From: Anaerolineales bacterium UBA3071
GTDB lineage: Bacteria; Chloroflexota; Anaerolineae; UBA3071
DNA length: 9,305 nucleotides
Assembly (NCBI GenBank): GCA_002366755.1
Contig: DFBV01000227.1
Coordinates: 1-9,305 of the forward strand
Direction of reading: 5' to 3'
A program made the translations under genes and the position numbers. Shown in pieces: positions 1-6,604 of the stretch (its first letter is position 1; every line of letters begins with the position of its first letter). The notes beneath the pieces are model-generated. The model was not told the DNA's origin. It ran no database searches and saw only the letters and a list, made by a program, of their open reading frames with translations.

Positions 1-1818
1 GGTGGCAACTACGAGGATGCCATCGTTATCAGCGAGCGGCTAGTGCAGGAGGACAAGTTCACATCCATTCACATTGAGAAGCACGAGACAGAGGCTCGCG
101 ACACGAAGCTTGGCGTTGAGGAGATCACGCGTGACATCCCCAACGTGGGTGAGGAAGCCCTTCGGAATCTGGATCAGGAAGGGATCATTCGCATAGGTGC
201 TCGCGTGGGGCCTGGCGATATCCTGGTGGGCAAGATCACCCCGAAGGGCGAAACGGAGCTGAGCCCGGAGGAGAGACTGCTTCGAGCGATCTTCGGCGAA
301 AAGGCGCGGGAGGTAAAGGACTCATCCTTGCGTTTGCCGCACGGCGAGAAGGGCAAGGTTATCGATGTCAAGGTTTTCAGCCGTGACGAACATCGCGACC
401 TGTCCGCTGGCGTGGAGAAGATGGCCAGGGCGATGGTGGCCCAGAAGCGCAAGGTCAAGGAAGGGGACAAGATGGCCGGTCGGCATGGCAATAAGGGAGT
501 CATCTCCAGCGTGGTGCCGGTGGTAGACATGCCCTTCCTGTCGGACGGCACTCCGATAGACATCATCCTGAACCCCCTTGGCGTGCCGGGCCGCATGAAT
601 ATCGGCCAGATTCTGGAGACCCACCTGGGCTTGGCGGCTGATCGCCTCGGTTTCTGCGCTGAATCCCCCGTATTCGATGGAGCGACGGAGGATGAGATAG
701 CGGCCGAGTTGGCCCGATCCTGGCTGATTGACAGGGCGTGGGAGAAGGCCTGTGGAAGGTCCTGGAATTGGGCGAAGGAGCGGGGTATCCCTGAGGAGCT
801 GTTGAGGGACGACGAGCACCTTTGCCTGCTGTATCTGGGCGAGTGGCTGGGAGAGCGGGGGTACGATAGCGATCGCGTCAAGGAGGATCGCACGTATGCC
901 CGGCGGGCGATGCTGCGCGAGTGGCTCAGGGAGTGGCCTCAAGGCTACGATCCGGATGCTCTGCTGGTCTTCGAGGATGATGTCCGTTCACTCGAAGATC
1001 GGCATCGCGCTGACGAGAAGGTGCGCAAGGTCTGTCTGCGGGAATGGCTGAAGCAGATCGTCCGCGAGAGGATGCGTGAAGCCCAGTACGAACTGCAAGA
1101 GGTGGAGTCGGAGAATGGCCCGACAGAGGTTCTGTCCGAAGTGCCGGGGGACGAAGCTCAGCGAGCGGCCCTCGCGGCGGAAATGGATCGCATCTCGGCG
1201 CTCTCCGACGAGGAGATGATGGAGGAGGCCCTGCGGGCAGCGCAGGAGGAAGCCTTCCCCTTGCCGACTTGGGGCAAAACCTTCGTCTACGACGGCAAGA
1301 CTGGCAGGCGCTATGATCACCCGGTGACGGTGGGCATGATCAACATGATGAAGCTCCATCACTTGGTCGAAGACAAGGTACATGCTCGTGCCACAGGGCC
1401 CTATTCGCTGGTGACCCAGCAGCCCCTGGGAGGCAAGGCTCAGTTCGGCGGCCAGCGCTTCGGTGAGATGGAGGTCTGGGCACTGGAAGCCTACGGAGCA
1501 GCTCACGCTTTGCAGGAGATGCTGACGATCAAGTCTGACGACGTCACGGGACGTGTCAAAGCCTACGAGGCTATCGTCAAAGGGGACCCCATCGTAGCTC
1601 CTGGCGTGCCGGAGGGGTTCCGCGTGCTGGTCAAGGAACTGCAATCCCTTGGCCTCTTGGTCGAGGTGATTGATGTGGAAGGCGAGGTCGTCCGCTTTGG
1701 GCGGGCAGATGAGGAAGAGAAGGTGCCTTCGCTAGGCTTCAGCCTCAGTGTTCCCGGCGCGATGAGCAAGGACTACTATATGGACCGTCTGGGGCAGGGG
1801 GCTGGGGGTGAATCCTAG
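1..1818 (+). CDS. rpoB: RNA polymerase beta subunit, C-terminal half (5' end outside window)
   Basis: Beta subunit of the core RNA polymerase; with RpoC it forms the active-site cleft. The frame is open from base 1 and begins inside the conserved NYEDAIVIS segment, so roughly the first half of the protein, including the rifampicin region, lies upstream. The GTG at 43 is an internal codon, not the start. Visible core motifs, in codons counted from base 1: DTKLGVEEIT and IPNVGE (about 34-50), GDILVGKITPKGET (72-85), GEKAREVKDSSLR (99-111), the active-site block GDKMAGRHGNKG (155-166, whose two lysines K157 and K165 correspond to E. coli K1065 and K1073), NPLGVPGRMNIGQ (191-203), and PLGGKAQFGGQRFGEMEVWALE near 475-496. 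An extra segment of about 185 residues sits between the FDGA motif and the YDGKTG motif. The C-terminus is short and acidic, ending in TAG at 1816. rpoC follows after 77 bases, as in the usual rpoBC operon. Confidence 0.98.
   Translation, partial: GGNYEDAIVISERLVQEDKFTSIHIEKHETEARDTKLGVEEITRDIPNVGEEALRNLDQEGIIRIGARVGPGDILVGKITPKGETELSPEERLLRAIFGEKAREVKDSSLRLPHGEKGKVIDVKVFSRDEHRDLSAGVEKMARAMVAQKRKVKEGDKMAGRHGNKGVISSVVPVVDMPFLSDGTPIDIILNPLGVPGRMNIGQILETHLGLAADRLGFCAESPVFDGATEDEIAAELARSWLIDRAWEKACGRSWNWAKERGIPEELLRDDEHLCLLYLGEWLGERGYDSDRVKEDRTYARRAMLREWLREWPQGYDPDALLVFEDDVRSLEDRHRADEKVRKVCLREWLKQIVRERMREAQYELQEVESENGPTEVLSEVPGDEAQRAALAAEMDRISALSDEEMMEEALRAAQEEAFPLPTWGKTFVYDGKTGRRYDHPVTVGMINMMKLHHLVEDKVHARATGPYSLVTQQPLGGKAQFGGQRFGEMEVWALEAYGAAHALQEMLTIKSDDVTGRVKAYEAIVKGDPIVAPGVPEGFRVLVKELQSLGLLVEVIDVEGEVVRFGRADEEEKVPSLGFSLSVPGAMSKDYYMDRLGQGAGGES
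706..1260 (+). other. Trp-rich insertion in RpoB with three LxEWL motifs
   Basis: Codons about 236-420 of the visible RpoB chain have no counterpart in the B. subtilis or E. coli beta subunits as I recall them; there the FDGA motif is followed within about 25 residues by the YDGRTG motif. The first part is unusually rich in tryptophan (eight in roughly 110 residues) and carries three related motifs: LGEWL at 835-849, LREWL at 913-927 and LREWL at 1036-1050. The first two are followed by GYDSD and GYDPD. The second part is acidic and probably helical. The reading frame continues uninterrupted into conserved sequence on both sides, so this is an in-frame insertion and not a frameshift. It is downstream of the place where E. 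coli carries its own beta insertion, just before the FDGA motif. Function unknown. Confidence 0.8.
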
Positions 1819-1883
1819 TTTCCTGCAGCCACTGTTTCTGATCGGATAGGCAAAGTTCAATTGAGGCATCAGCTAGTAGAGAA

Positions 1884-1887
1884 GAGG
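1884..1887 (+). promoter_or_regulatory. Ribosome binding site of rpoC (decides GTG start)
   Basis: GAGG lies eight bases before the GTG at 1896, within a purine run from 1881 to 1889. No ATG in this frame lies nearby. The GTG gives the N-terminus MRVSDFDTIRI, which lines up with the start of other RpoC proteins. The rest of the 77-base rpoB-rpoC gap shows no promoter or terminator that I would defend, consistent with co-transcription. Confidence 0.7.
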
Positions 1888-1895
1888 GGTGGACT

Positions 1896-4800
1896 GTGCG
1901 AGTCAGTGATTTCGATACTATCCGCATTTCGATAGCCTCACCGGAGCAGATTCGCTCCTGGTCCCATGGTGAGGTGCTGAAACCGGAGACCATTAACTAC
2001 CGCACCCTGCGCCCAGAGCGTGATGGTCTGTTCTGCGAGCGCATTTTCGGACCCACGAAGGACTGGGAGTGCTACTGCGGTAAGTACAAGCGCGTGCGAT
2101 TCAAAGGAGTGACCTGCGAGAAATGCGGCGTGGAGGTTGCACCGTCCCGTGTACGCCGCGAGCGCATGGGGCGCATTGAGCTGGCATCTCCCGTCAGTCA
2201 CATCTGGTATGTGAAAGGGGTGCCCAGCCGCGTGGGCCTTCTGCTCAACATCTCCCCGCGCCTGTTGGAACGGGTGCTATACTTCGCTCAGTACATTGTC
2301 ACTCGCGTCGATGAGGACGCGCGCAGCCGTACCCTTCACCGTTTGGAGCGAGAGTTGACTCTGCGTCTCGCTCGTCTGGAAGGGGAGTTGATGTCCAAGA
2401 TCGGCAGCATCGAGAGCGAGCGCGACGAGGATCGGCTGCAACTGGATGAGGAGGAGACTGCGGGTCTCAACGAAGTGGAGGAGCAATTGGCCTTGGAGAC
2501 GGGTGAGGTCATGTCTGTGGCTCGCCAACGGCAGTCTCGGATGGAGGAGCGGCAGGGGAAGAAAATCCGCAAGGCCATCACCGTGCCCTGGCAAGAGGAA
2601 CCTCTGGCTAAGCCAGGCGATACCATTGGCAGTGAGCATCTCAACCGTCTGACGGAGGCAGTGGAGGCTCGCCTGAGCGAGATCGAAGCTCCCATCCGCC
2701 GCCAGCAGGAGGAGGTGCGACAGCAATACGCTGATCGGCGGGACCTTCGCCGCCGCCAAGCGGAGGAGGAGATCGAGACACTGCAGGAGCAAACCGAGGA
2801 GCAGAAGGAGGCCCTGCGTCAGACCTCGGACGAGGCTATCGCTGAACTAAAGGGAATAGAGCCCCTGCAACTGCTCACCGAGGCTCGTTATCGCCAACTT
2901 CGGGAGCGGTGGGGGAGCGTCTTTCATGCGGGCATGGGAGCCGAGGCCATTCAGGAGATTCTGAGCCGCCTGAATCTGGACAAGATGGCCCAGGAGTTGC
3001 AGCAGGAGATAGCGACCACCGGTTCCAAACAGCGGCGGAAGAAGGCCATCAAGCGATGGCAAGTTGTGGAGGCGCTGCGCAAGAGCGGCAACCGCCCCGA
3101 GTGGATGATCCTTTCGGTCTTGCCTGTCATCCCACCGGACCTGCGGCCCATGGTGCAACTGGACGGCGGACGCTTCGCTACCTCCGATCTAAACGATCTC
3201 TATCGGCGGGTCATCAATCGCAACAACCGGCTGCGGAGGTTGATCGAGTTGGGCGCTCCTGACGTGATCATACGGAATGAGAAGCGTATGCTGCAGGAGG
3301 CAGTAGACTCGCTGATTGACAACAGCAGGCGTGGCCGCGCCGTTTCCCGTTCGGGCAAGCGGAAGCTGAAGTCCCTATCTGATCTATTGAAAGGTAAGCA
3401 GGGACGCTTCCGCCGCAACCTCCTGGGCAAGAGGGTGGACTACTCTGGCCGCTCGGTGATCGTCGTCGGGCCAGATCTGCACTTGCATCAGTGCGGACTG
3501 CCCAGGACGATGGCTTTGGAGCTGTTCAAGCCTTTCGTGATGCGTGGCCTCGTGGTGCGCAACTATGCCCAGAACATCAAGAGCGCCAAACGGGCGGTCG
3601 ATCGTGTCCGACCTGAGGTGTGGGAAGTGCTGGAGGAGGTCGTCAAGGAACGCCCGGTGTTGTTGAACCGAGCTCCCACCTTGCACCGTCTGGGTTTCCA
3701 GGCCTTCGAGGTAGTGTTGACGGATGGCCATGCCATTCGCCTCCATCCTCTGGTCTGTGCCGCCTTCAACGCCGACTTCGATGGAGACCAGATGGCCGTG
3801 CATGTGCCGCTATCGGAGCAGGCAGTGAAGGAGGCTCGTGAGTTGATGCTGTCTTCGCATAACATCCTGAAGCCAGCCAGTGGCGAGCCTATCGTCGGTC
3901 CCTCCAAGGACATGGTGTTGGGCTGCTACTACATGACCACTGTGATGCCGGGAGCCAAAGGCGAGGGGAAGATTCTCAGCGACTTCGATGAAGTTCGGCT
4001 GGCCTGCGACGTGGGTGCGATCGATCTGCGTGCCCTCATCAAGGTGCGGTTCGAGAGCATCTTTGATGAGGAGCCCTTGAGGGAGTTGGAGCTGAGCGGC
4101 CGGGTTCTCAAGGCGTTGCAGAACGCGGGTATTACGGCCTTGGGACAGGTGTTGGACCGTTTGGCCGCCGGGCCGGAGAGTCTGTTGGAGGTCTCTGGCT
4201 TTGGACCCGCTGCACTGAAAGAGCTGCAAGCGCTGCTGGCAAGTCGCAACCTCCCTTCCAGCCACTGGCCACGCGAGCGGCTGCTGGAGACCAGTGCCGG
4301 GCGTATCATCTTCAACGAGATCTTGCCGCCGGAATTGCACTTCGTCAACGAGCCGATGGACAAGAAGGGCGTCAACGATATCGTAGCCGAATGCTACCGG
4401 CGGGTGGGCGAAGGGCGGACGGTGGTGGTGGTGGATGAGATCAAACGGGTTGGCTTCGAATATGCTACCAGGAGCGGTTTGAGCATCGCCATCAGTGATA
4501 TTCGCGTGCCTGGGGCGAAGCGGGACATCCTAGCCCTAACCGAGGAACAGGTAGAGCAGGCGGAGCGGCAGTTTCGCCGGGGTCTGATCACCGAGGAGGA
4601 GCAGTACAATAGGGTCATTGAGCTGTGGACACGAGCTGGTGATGACATCACTCAAGAGGTGAGGAAGCTTCTGGACCCGACTCGGGGTCTGGGTGTTATG
4701 GTTGCCTCAGGAGCGACGAAGGGCGGCATCCAGCCTATTCGGCAGCTTGCGGGCATGCGCGGCCTCATGGCCGATGCCACAGGGCGGATTATCGCTCTGC

Positions 4801-6482
4801 CTATCCGTTCCAACTTCCGTGAGGGGCTGACGACGATGGAGTACTTCCTCAGCACCCACGGCGCCCGCAAAGGCCTGGCCGACACGGCCCTGCGCACGGC
4901 TGATGCAGGCTACCTGACCCGCCGTTTGGTGGACGTGGCCCAAGATGTGATCGTGACGATGCAGGACTGCGGTACCTCTTCGGGCATCTGGATCGAACGA
5001 TCGGTGGACATCGGGGAATCTTTTGCCGAGCGCATCATGGGGCGTGTGGCAGCGTCTCCCATTGCTCATCCGGATACAGGGGAGGTCCTGGTGGAGAAAG
5101 GGGATATGATTGACGAGGTGACCAGCGTGCAGATAGATCAGGCTGGCGTCACTCGGGCCTACATGCGGTCTCCCCTGGTCTGCGAAACATCCTTTGGCGT
5201 GTGCGCTTGCTGCTACGGACAGGACTTGGCGCGTGGGGGCTTGGTCAGTGTAGGCGGGGCGGTGGGTATCATTGCCGCTCAGTCCATAGGTGAGCCAGGC
5301 ACACAGCTTACCCTACGCACCTTTCATACCGGTGGCGTCGTTGGTACCGAGGACATCACTCAGGGGCTACCCCGAGTGGTAGAGCTCTTTGAAGCTCGCA
5401 GTCCCAAGGGCGAGGCGGTGATCTCTGACATTGATGGAACGGTGGACGTCTACTGGGAGGGAGATCAACGATGCATCAAGGTCTCTGCCAGCCGGGTGGT
5501 GAGCCAGCAGTATCCGATTCCAGAGGGATTCACTCGGGTGATGGAGGACAAGGATCGGGTACAGGAAGGGACGGTGATCGCTGAGGGGCCTGAGGGGAAA
5601 ACGGTTGTTGCTCAGACCGATGGCCATGTCTACTTCGAGGAGGAAAGCGAGCGGACCGTGGCCTTCGTCCGCCGCGAGGAACGGGATGAGAAGGAGTACG
5701 AGATCCCAGCTTCGGCCCGCCCCCGGGTGGAGCGGGGGGACAAGGTGCGGGCCGGAGATCAGTTGACTGAAGGCCCAAAGAATCCGAGGGAGGTGCTGCG
5801 CATCCAGGGTGTGGAGGCTTGCCAGCGCTACTTCTTGGAGGAAGTTCAGAACGTCTATCGCTCGCAGGGGGTCACGATTCACGACAAACACATCGAGATC
5901 ATCATCAGGCAGATGTTGCGATGGGTGCGCATCCAGTCGGGTGGTGACACCGGATTCCTGCCTGGCGAAATCGTTGATCGCTTCCGCTACCTGGAGGCCA
6001 ATGAGCAAGTACTTCGGGAGAACGGCCAGCCCGCAGAAGGTCAAGCAGAACTCCTGGGCCTCACAAAGGCGGCCTTGAACACGAGCAGCTTCCTGGCTGC
6101 GGCGTCCTTCCAGGAGACGACCCGTGTGCTGACCGCTGCGGCGGTGCGCGGAGCTCGCGACAACCTGCGCGGCCTGAAAGAAAACGTGATCATCGGCAAG
6201 CTGGTTCCTGTGGGCAGTGGCTTCCGGGTGCGGCAGGAGCGAGAGGCGGCAGAGGCGGCAGAGGCGGCGCAGGCCGAGGCTGCTGCCGCGGCTGGGGAGA
6301 CGGGGATAGCTGAGACGACGGGCGAGGGGTTGATTGCCCCGCTTGCTGAGGCGCTGGTGAAGGTAGAGAGAAAGAAGAGGGAGATGGCCAAGGCCAGCTT
6401 CGGGATAGTGACAGATGCCGGCGATGGTGATTCTCCTGCCGAGAAGGCCGGAGCGGGTGAACCAGAGGAGATAGGGGCCTGA
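1896..6482 (+). CDS. rpoC: RNA polymerase beta' subunit (with extra domains)
   Basis: Catalytic beta' subunit of RNA polymerase. At 1528 residues it is longer than B. subtilis (about 1200) and E. coli (1407). Core landmarks: zinc site 1, C59/C61/C74/C77; QLDGGRFATSDLNDLYRRV (421-439); KGKQGRFRRNLLGKRVDYSG (499-518); the catalytic magnesium motif NADFDGDQ (625-632, Asp 627, 629 and 631); bridge helix around THGARKGLADTALRTADAG (987-1005); zinc site 2, C1025/C1096/C1103/C1106; trigger loop QLTLRTFHTGG (1137-1147). The trigger loop has no E. coli-type SI3 insertion, and Leu1140 stands where many bacteria have Met. The terminal core motif KENVIIGKL ends near 1436. Non-core segments are a coiled coil (about 141-325), an alpha-CTD-like domain (724-786), a doubled barrel unit (1180-1293) and a tail (1446-1528); each has its own entry. 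GTG start; TGA at 6480. Confidence 0.98.
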   Translation: MRVSDFDTIRISIASPEQIRSWSHGEVLKPETINYRTLRPERDGLFCERIFGPTKDWECYCGKYKRVRFKGVTCEKCGVEVAPSRVRRERMGRIELASPVSHIWYVKGVPSRVGLLLNISPRLLERVLYFAQYIVTRVDEDARSRTLHRLERELTLRLARLEGELMSKIGSIESERDEDRLQLDEEETAGLNEVEEQLALETGEVMSVARQRQSRMEERQGKKIRKAITVPWQEEPLAKPGDTIGSEHLNRLTEAVEARLSEIEAPIRRQQEEVRQQYADRRDLRRRQAEEEIETLQEQTEEQKEALRQTSDEAIAELKGIEPLQLLTEARYRQLRERWGSVFHAGMGAEAIQEILSRLNLDKMAQELQQEIATTGSKQRRKKAIKRWQVVEALRKSGNRPEWMILSVLPVIPPDLRPMVQLDGGRFATSDLNDLYRRVINRNNRLRRLIELGAPDVIIRNEKRMLQEAVDSLIDNSRRGRAVSRSGKRKLKSLSDLLKGKQGRFRRNLLGKRVDYSGRSVIVVGPDLHLHQCGLPRTMALELFKPFVMRGLVVRNYAQNIKSAKRAVDRVRPEVWEVLEEVVKERPVLLNRAPTLHRLGFQAFEVVLTDGHAIRLHPLVCAAFNADFDGDQMAVHVPLSEQAVKEARELMLSSHNILKPASGEPIVGPSKDMVLGCYYMTTVMPGAKGEGKILSDFDEVRLACDVGAIDLRALIKVRFESIFDEEPLRELELSGRVLKALQNAGITALGQVLDRLAAGPESLLEVSGFGPAALKELQALLASRNLPSSHWPRERLLETSAGRIIFNEILPPELHFVNEPMDKKGVNDIVAECYRRVGEGRTVVVVDEIKRVGFEYATRSGLSIAISDIRVPGAKRDILALTEEQVEQAERQFRRGLITEEEQYNRVIELWTRAGDDITQEVRKLLDPTRGLGVMVASGATKGGIQPIRQLAGMRGLMADATGRIIALPIRSNFREGLTTMEYFLSTHGARKGLADTALRTADAGYLTRRLVDVAQDVIVTMQDCGTSSGIWIERSVDIGESFAERIMGRVAASPIAHPDTGEVLVEKGDMIDEVTSVQIDQAGVTRAYMRSPLVCETSFGVCACCYGQDLARGGLVSVGGAVGIIAAQSIGEPGTQLTLRTFHTGGVVGTEDITQGLPRVVELFEARSPKGEAVISDIDGTVDVYWEGDQRCIKVSASRVVSQQYPIPEGFTRVMEDKDRVQEGTVIAEGPEGKTVVAQTDGHVYFEEESERTVAFVRREERDEKEYEIPASARPRVERGDKVRAGDQLTEGPKNPREVLRIQGVEACQRYFLEEVQNVYRSQGVTIHDKHIEIIIRQMLRWVRIQSGGDTGFLPGEIVDRFRYLEANEQVLRENGQPAEGQAELLGLTKAALNTSSFLAAASFQETTRVLTAAAVRGARDNLRGLKENVIIGKLVPVGSGFRVRQEREAAEAAEAAQAEAAAAAGETGIAETTGEGLIAPLAEALVKVERKKREMAKASFGIVTDAGDGDSPAEKAGAGEPEEIGA
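2316..2870 (+). other. Coiled-coil insertion near the RpoC N-terminus
   Basis: Residues about 141-325 of RpoC interrupt the conserved sequence between the YFAQYIVT motif and GMGAEAI (346-352), where B. subtilis has only a few dozen residues. The segment is dominated by Glu, Arg, Gln and Leu with heptad-like spacing in two arms, about 142-222 and 246-320. A short non-helical tip, ITVPWQEEPLAKPGDTI (228-244), joins them. The pattern suggests an antiparallel helical hairpin with a small beta or loop head projecting from the clamp side of the enzyme. Thermus and relatives carry a large non-conserved domain at about this place, but made of barrel units rather than coiled coil, as I recall. Role unknown; contacts with sigma, DNA or a factor are only possibilities. 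Confidence 0.8.
4065..4253 (+). other. Alpha-CTD-like helix-hairpin-helix domain inside RpoC
   Basis: RpoC residues 724-786 lie between the conserved LIKVRFE strand and the GRIIFNEILP motif, where other beta' subunits have a short linker. The segment follows the alpha-CTD pattern of RpoA closely: LRELELSGR, then AL..AGITALG, then LLEV.GFG.AALKEL and LLASRNL, compared with E. coli LELTVRSANCL, LLKTPNLGKKSL and VLASRGL. By this hand alignment E. coli Arg265 corresponds to Arg736, Gly296 to Gly770 and Glu302 to Glu776. Asn268 is replaced by Lys739, Asn294 by Gly768, Lys298 by Ala772 and Ser299 by Ala773. The fold is therefore probably kept, but standard UP-element binding may be altered or absent. 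A generic helix-hairpin-helix domain is the alternative reading. Confidence 0.8.
5433..5774 (+). other. Doubled barrel-type unit downstream of the trigger loop in RpoC
   Basis: After LPRVVELFEARSPKG, B. subtilis and Thermus RpoC have a single unit that starts with DGVV and ends with a GDxVxxGxxLTEG/TRG motif. Here two such units appear in tandem: residues 1180-1231 (starting DGTVDVYW, ending RVQEGTVIAEG) and 1242-1293 (starting DGHVYFEE, ending KVRAGDQLTEG). The second matches the usual unit best because it leads directly into the conserved NPREVLRI and VQNVYRSQGV segments. The first therefore looks like an added or duplicated copy. Sandwich-barrel hybrid motifs are common RNA polymerase insertion modules, and this assignment is inferred from the pattern. 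Confidence 0.6.
6243..6269 (+). repeat. Three tandem 9-base repeats encoding EAA in the RpoC tail
   Basis: The unit GAGGCGGCA occurs three times in a row, with the last base of the third copy changed to G. It is in frame and encodes Glu-Ala-Ala three times (RpoC residues 1450-1458), followed by further Ala/Glu-rich codons. Because the unit is nine bases long, slippage would change tail length without breaking the frame. Confidence 0.9.
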
Positions 6483-6512
6483 ATACCGCTTCTGCCAAGA
6501 GCGGTCGCAGAT

Positions 6513-6541
6513 TTGACCGTTATGGATTGGTGTGCTAGAAT
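6513..6541 (+). promoter_or_regulatory. Sigma-70-type promoter for rpsL-rpsG-fusA
   Basis: TTGACC at 6513-6518 (five of six matches to TTGACA) and TAGAAT at 6536-6541 (five of six to TATAAT) are separated by exactly 17 bases. A TG at 6533-6534, one base before the -10 box, makes it an extended -10 promoter. Transcription would start near 6548-6549, about 56 bases before the rpsL start. It lies in the 122-base gap after rpoC, so it probably gives the str genes their own transcription in addition to any read-through from rpoBC. Confidence 0.8.
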
Positions 6542-6550
6542 TTGGTTTTG

Positions 6551-6575
6551 CGGTTTGGTCCCCGTGACCAAGCTG
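6551..6575 (+). promoter_or_regulatory. Ten-base-pair hairpin in the rpsL leader
   Basis: CGGTTTGGTC (6551-6560) pairs with GACCAAGCTG (6566-6575) across a five-base CCCGT loop. All ten positions pair, two of them as G-U wobbles. It begins only a few bases after the predicted transcription start, so the str mRNA would carry a stem almost at its 5' end. No U-run follows, so it is not an intrinsic terminator. It could protect the 5' end or take part in control, but which is not shown by the sequence. Confidence 0.6.
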
Positions 6576-6591
6576 ACATATTGTACATCTC

Positions 6592-6600
6592 AGGGGGGAG
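6592..6600 (+). promoter_or_regulatory. Ribosome binding site of rpsL (decides TTG start)
   Basis: The purine run AGGGGGGAG ends four bases before the TTG at 6605. This selects the TTG over an in-frame TTG at 6542, which directly follows the -10 promoter box and would lie upstream of the predicted transcription start. Confidence 0.75.
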
Positions 6601-6604
6601 AGAG

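Noticed and set aside
43..45. GTG at 43 as the start of a gene
   Set aside because: The frame is open to base 1 and the upstream codons encode the conserved RpoB motif NYEDAIVIS, so it is an internal valine codon.
1819..1883. Promoter or terminator between rpoB and rpoC
   Set aside because: Candidate boxes have wrong spacing and the only inverted repeat (CTGAT/ATCAG) is five bases with a long loop.
5313..5318. Trigger-loop Leu1140 where many bacteria have Met
   Set aside because: A conservative change also found, as I recall, in plastid RpoC2 trigger loops, so it is not a meaningful anomaly.
6485..6505. Inverted repeat ACCGCT/AGCGGT just after the rpoC stop, as a terminator
   Set aside because: Only six base pairs with a nine-base loop and no following T-run, so an intrinsic terminator is not supported.
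6542..6604. A longer S12 reading frame beginning at TTG 6542
   Set aside because: It would start immediately after the -10 promoter box and upstream of the predicted transcription start, and adds 21 residues unlike any S12. The TTG at 6605 has a ribosome binding site and the standard N-terminus.
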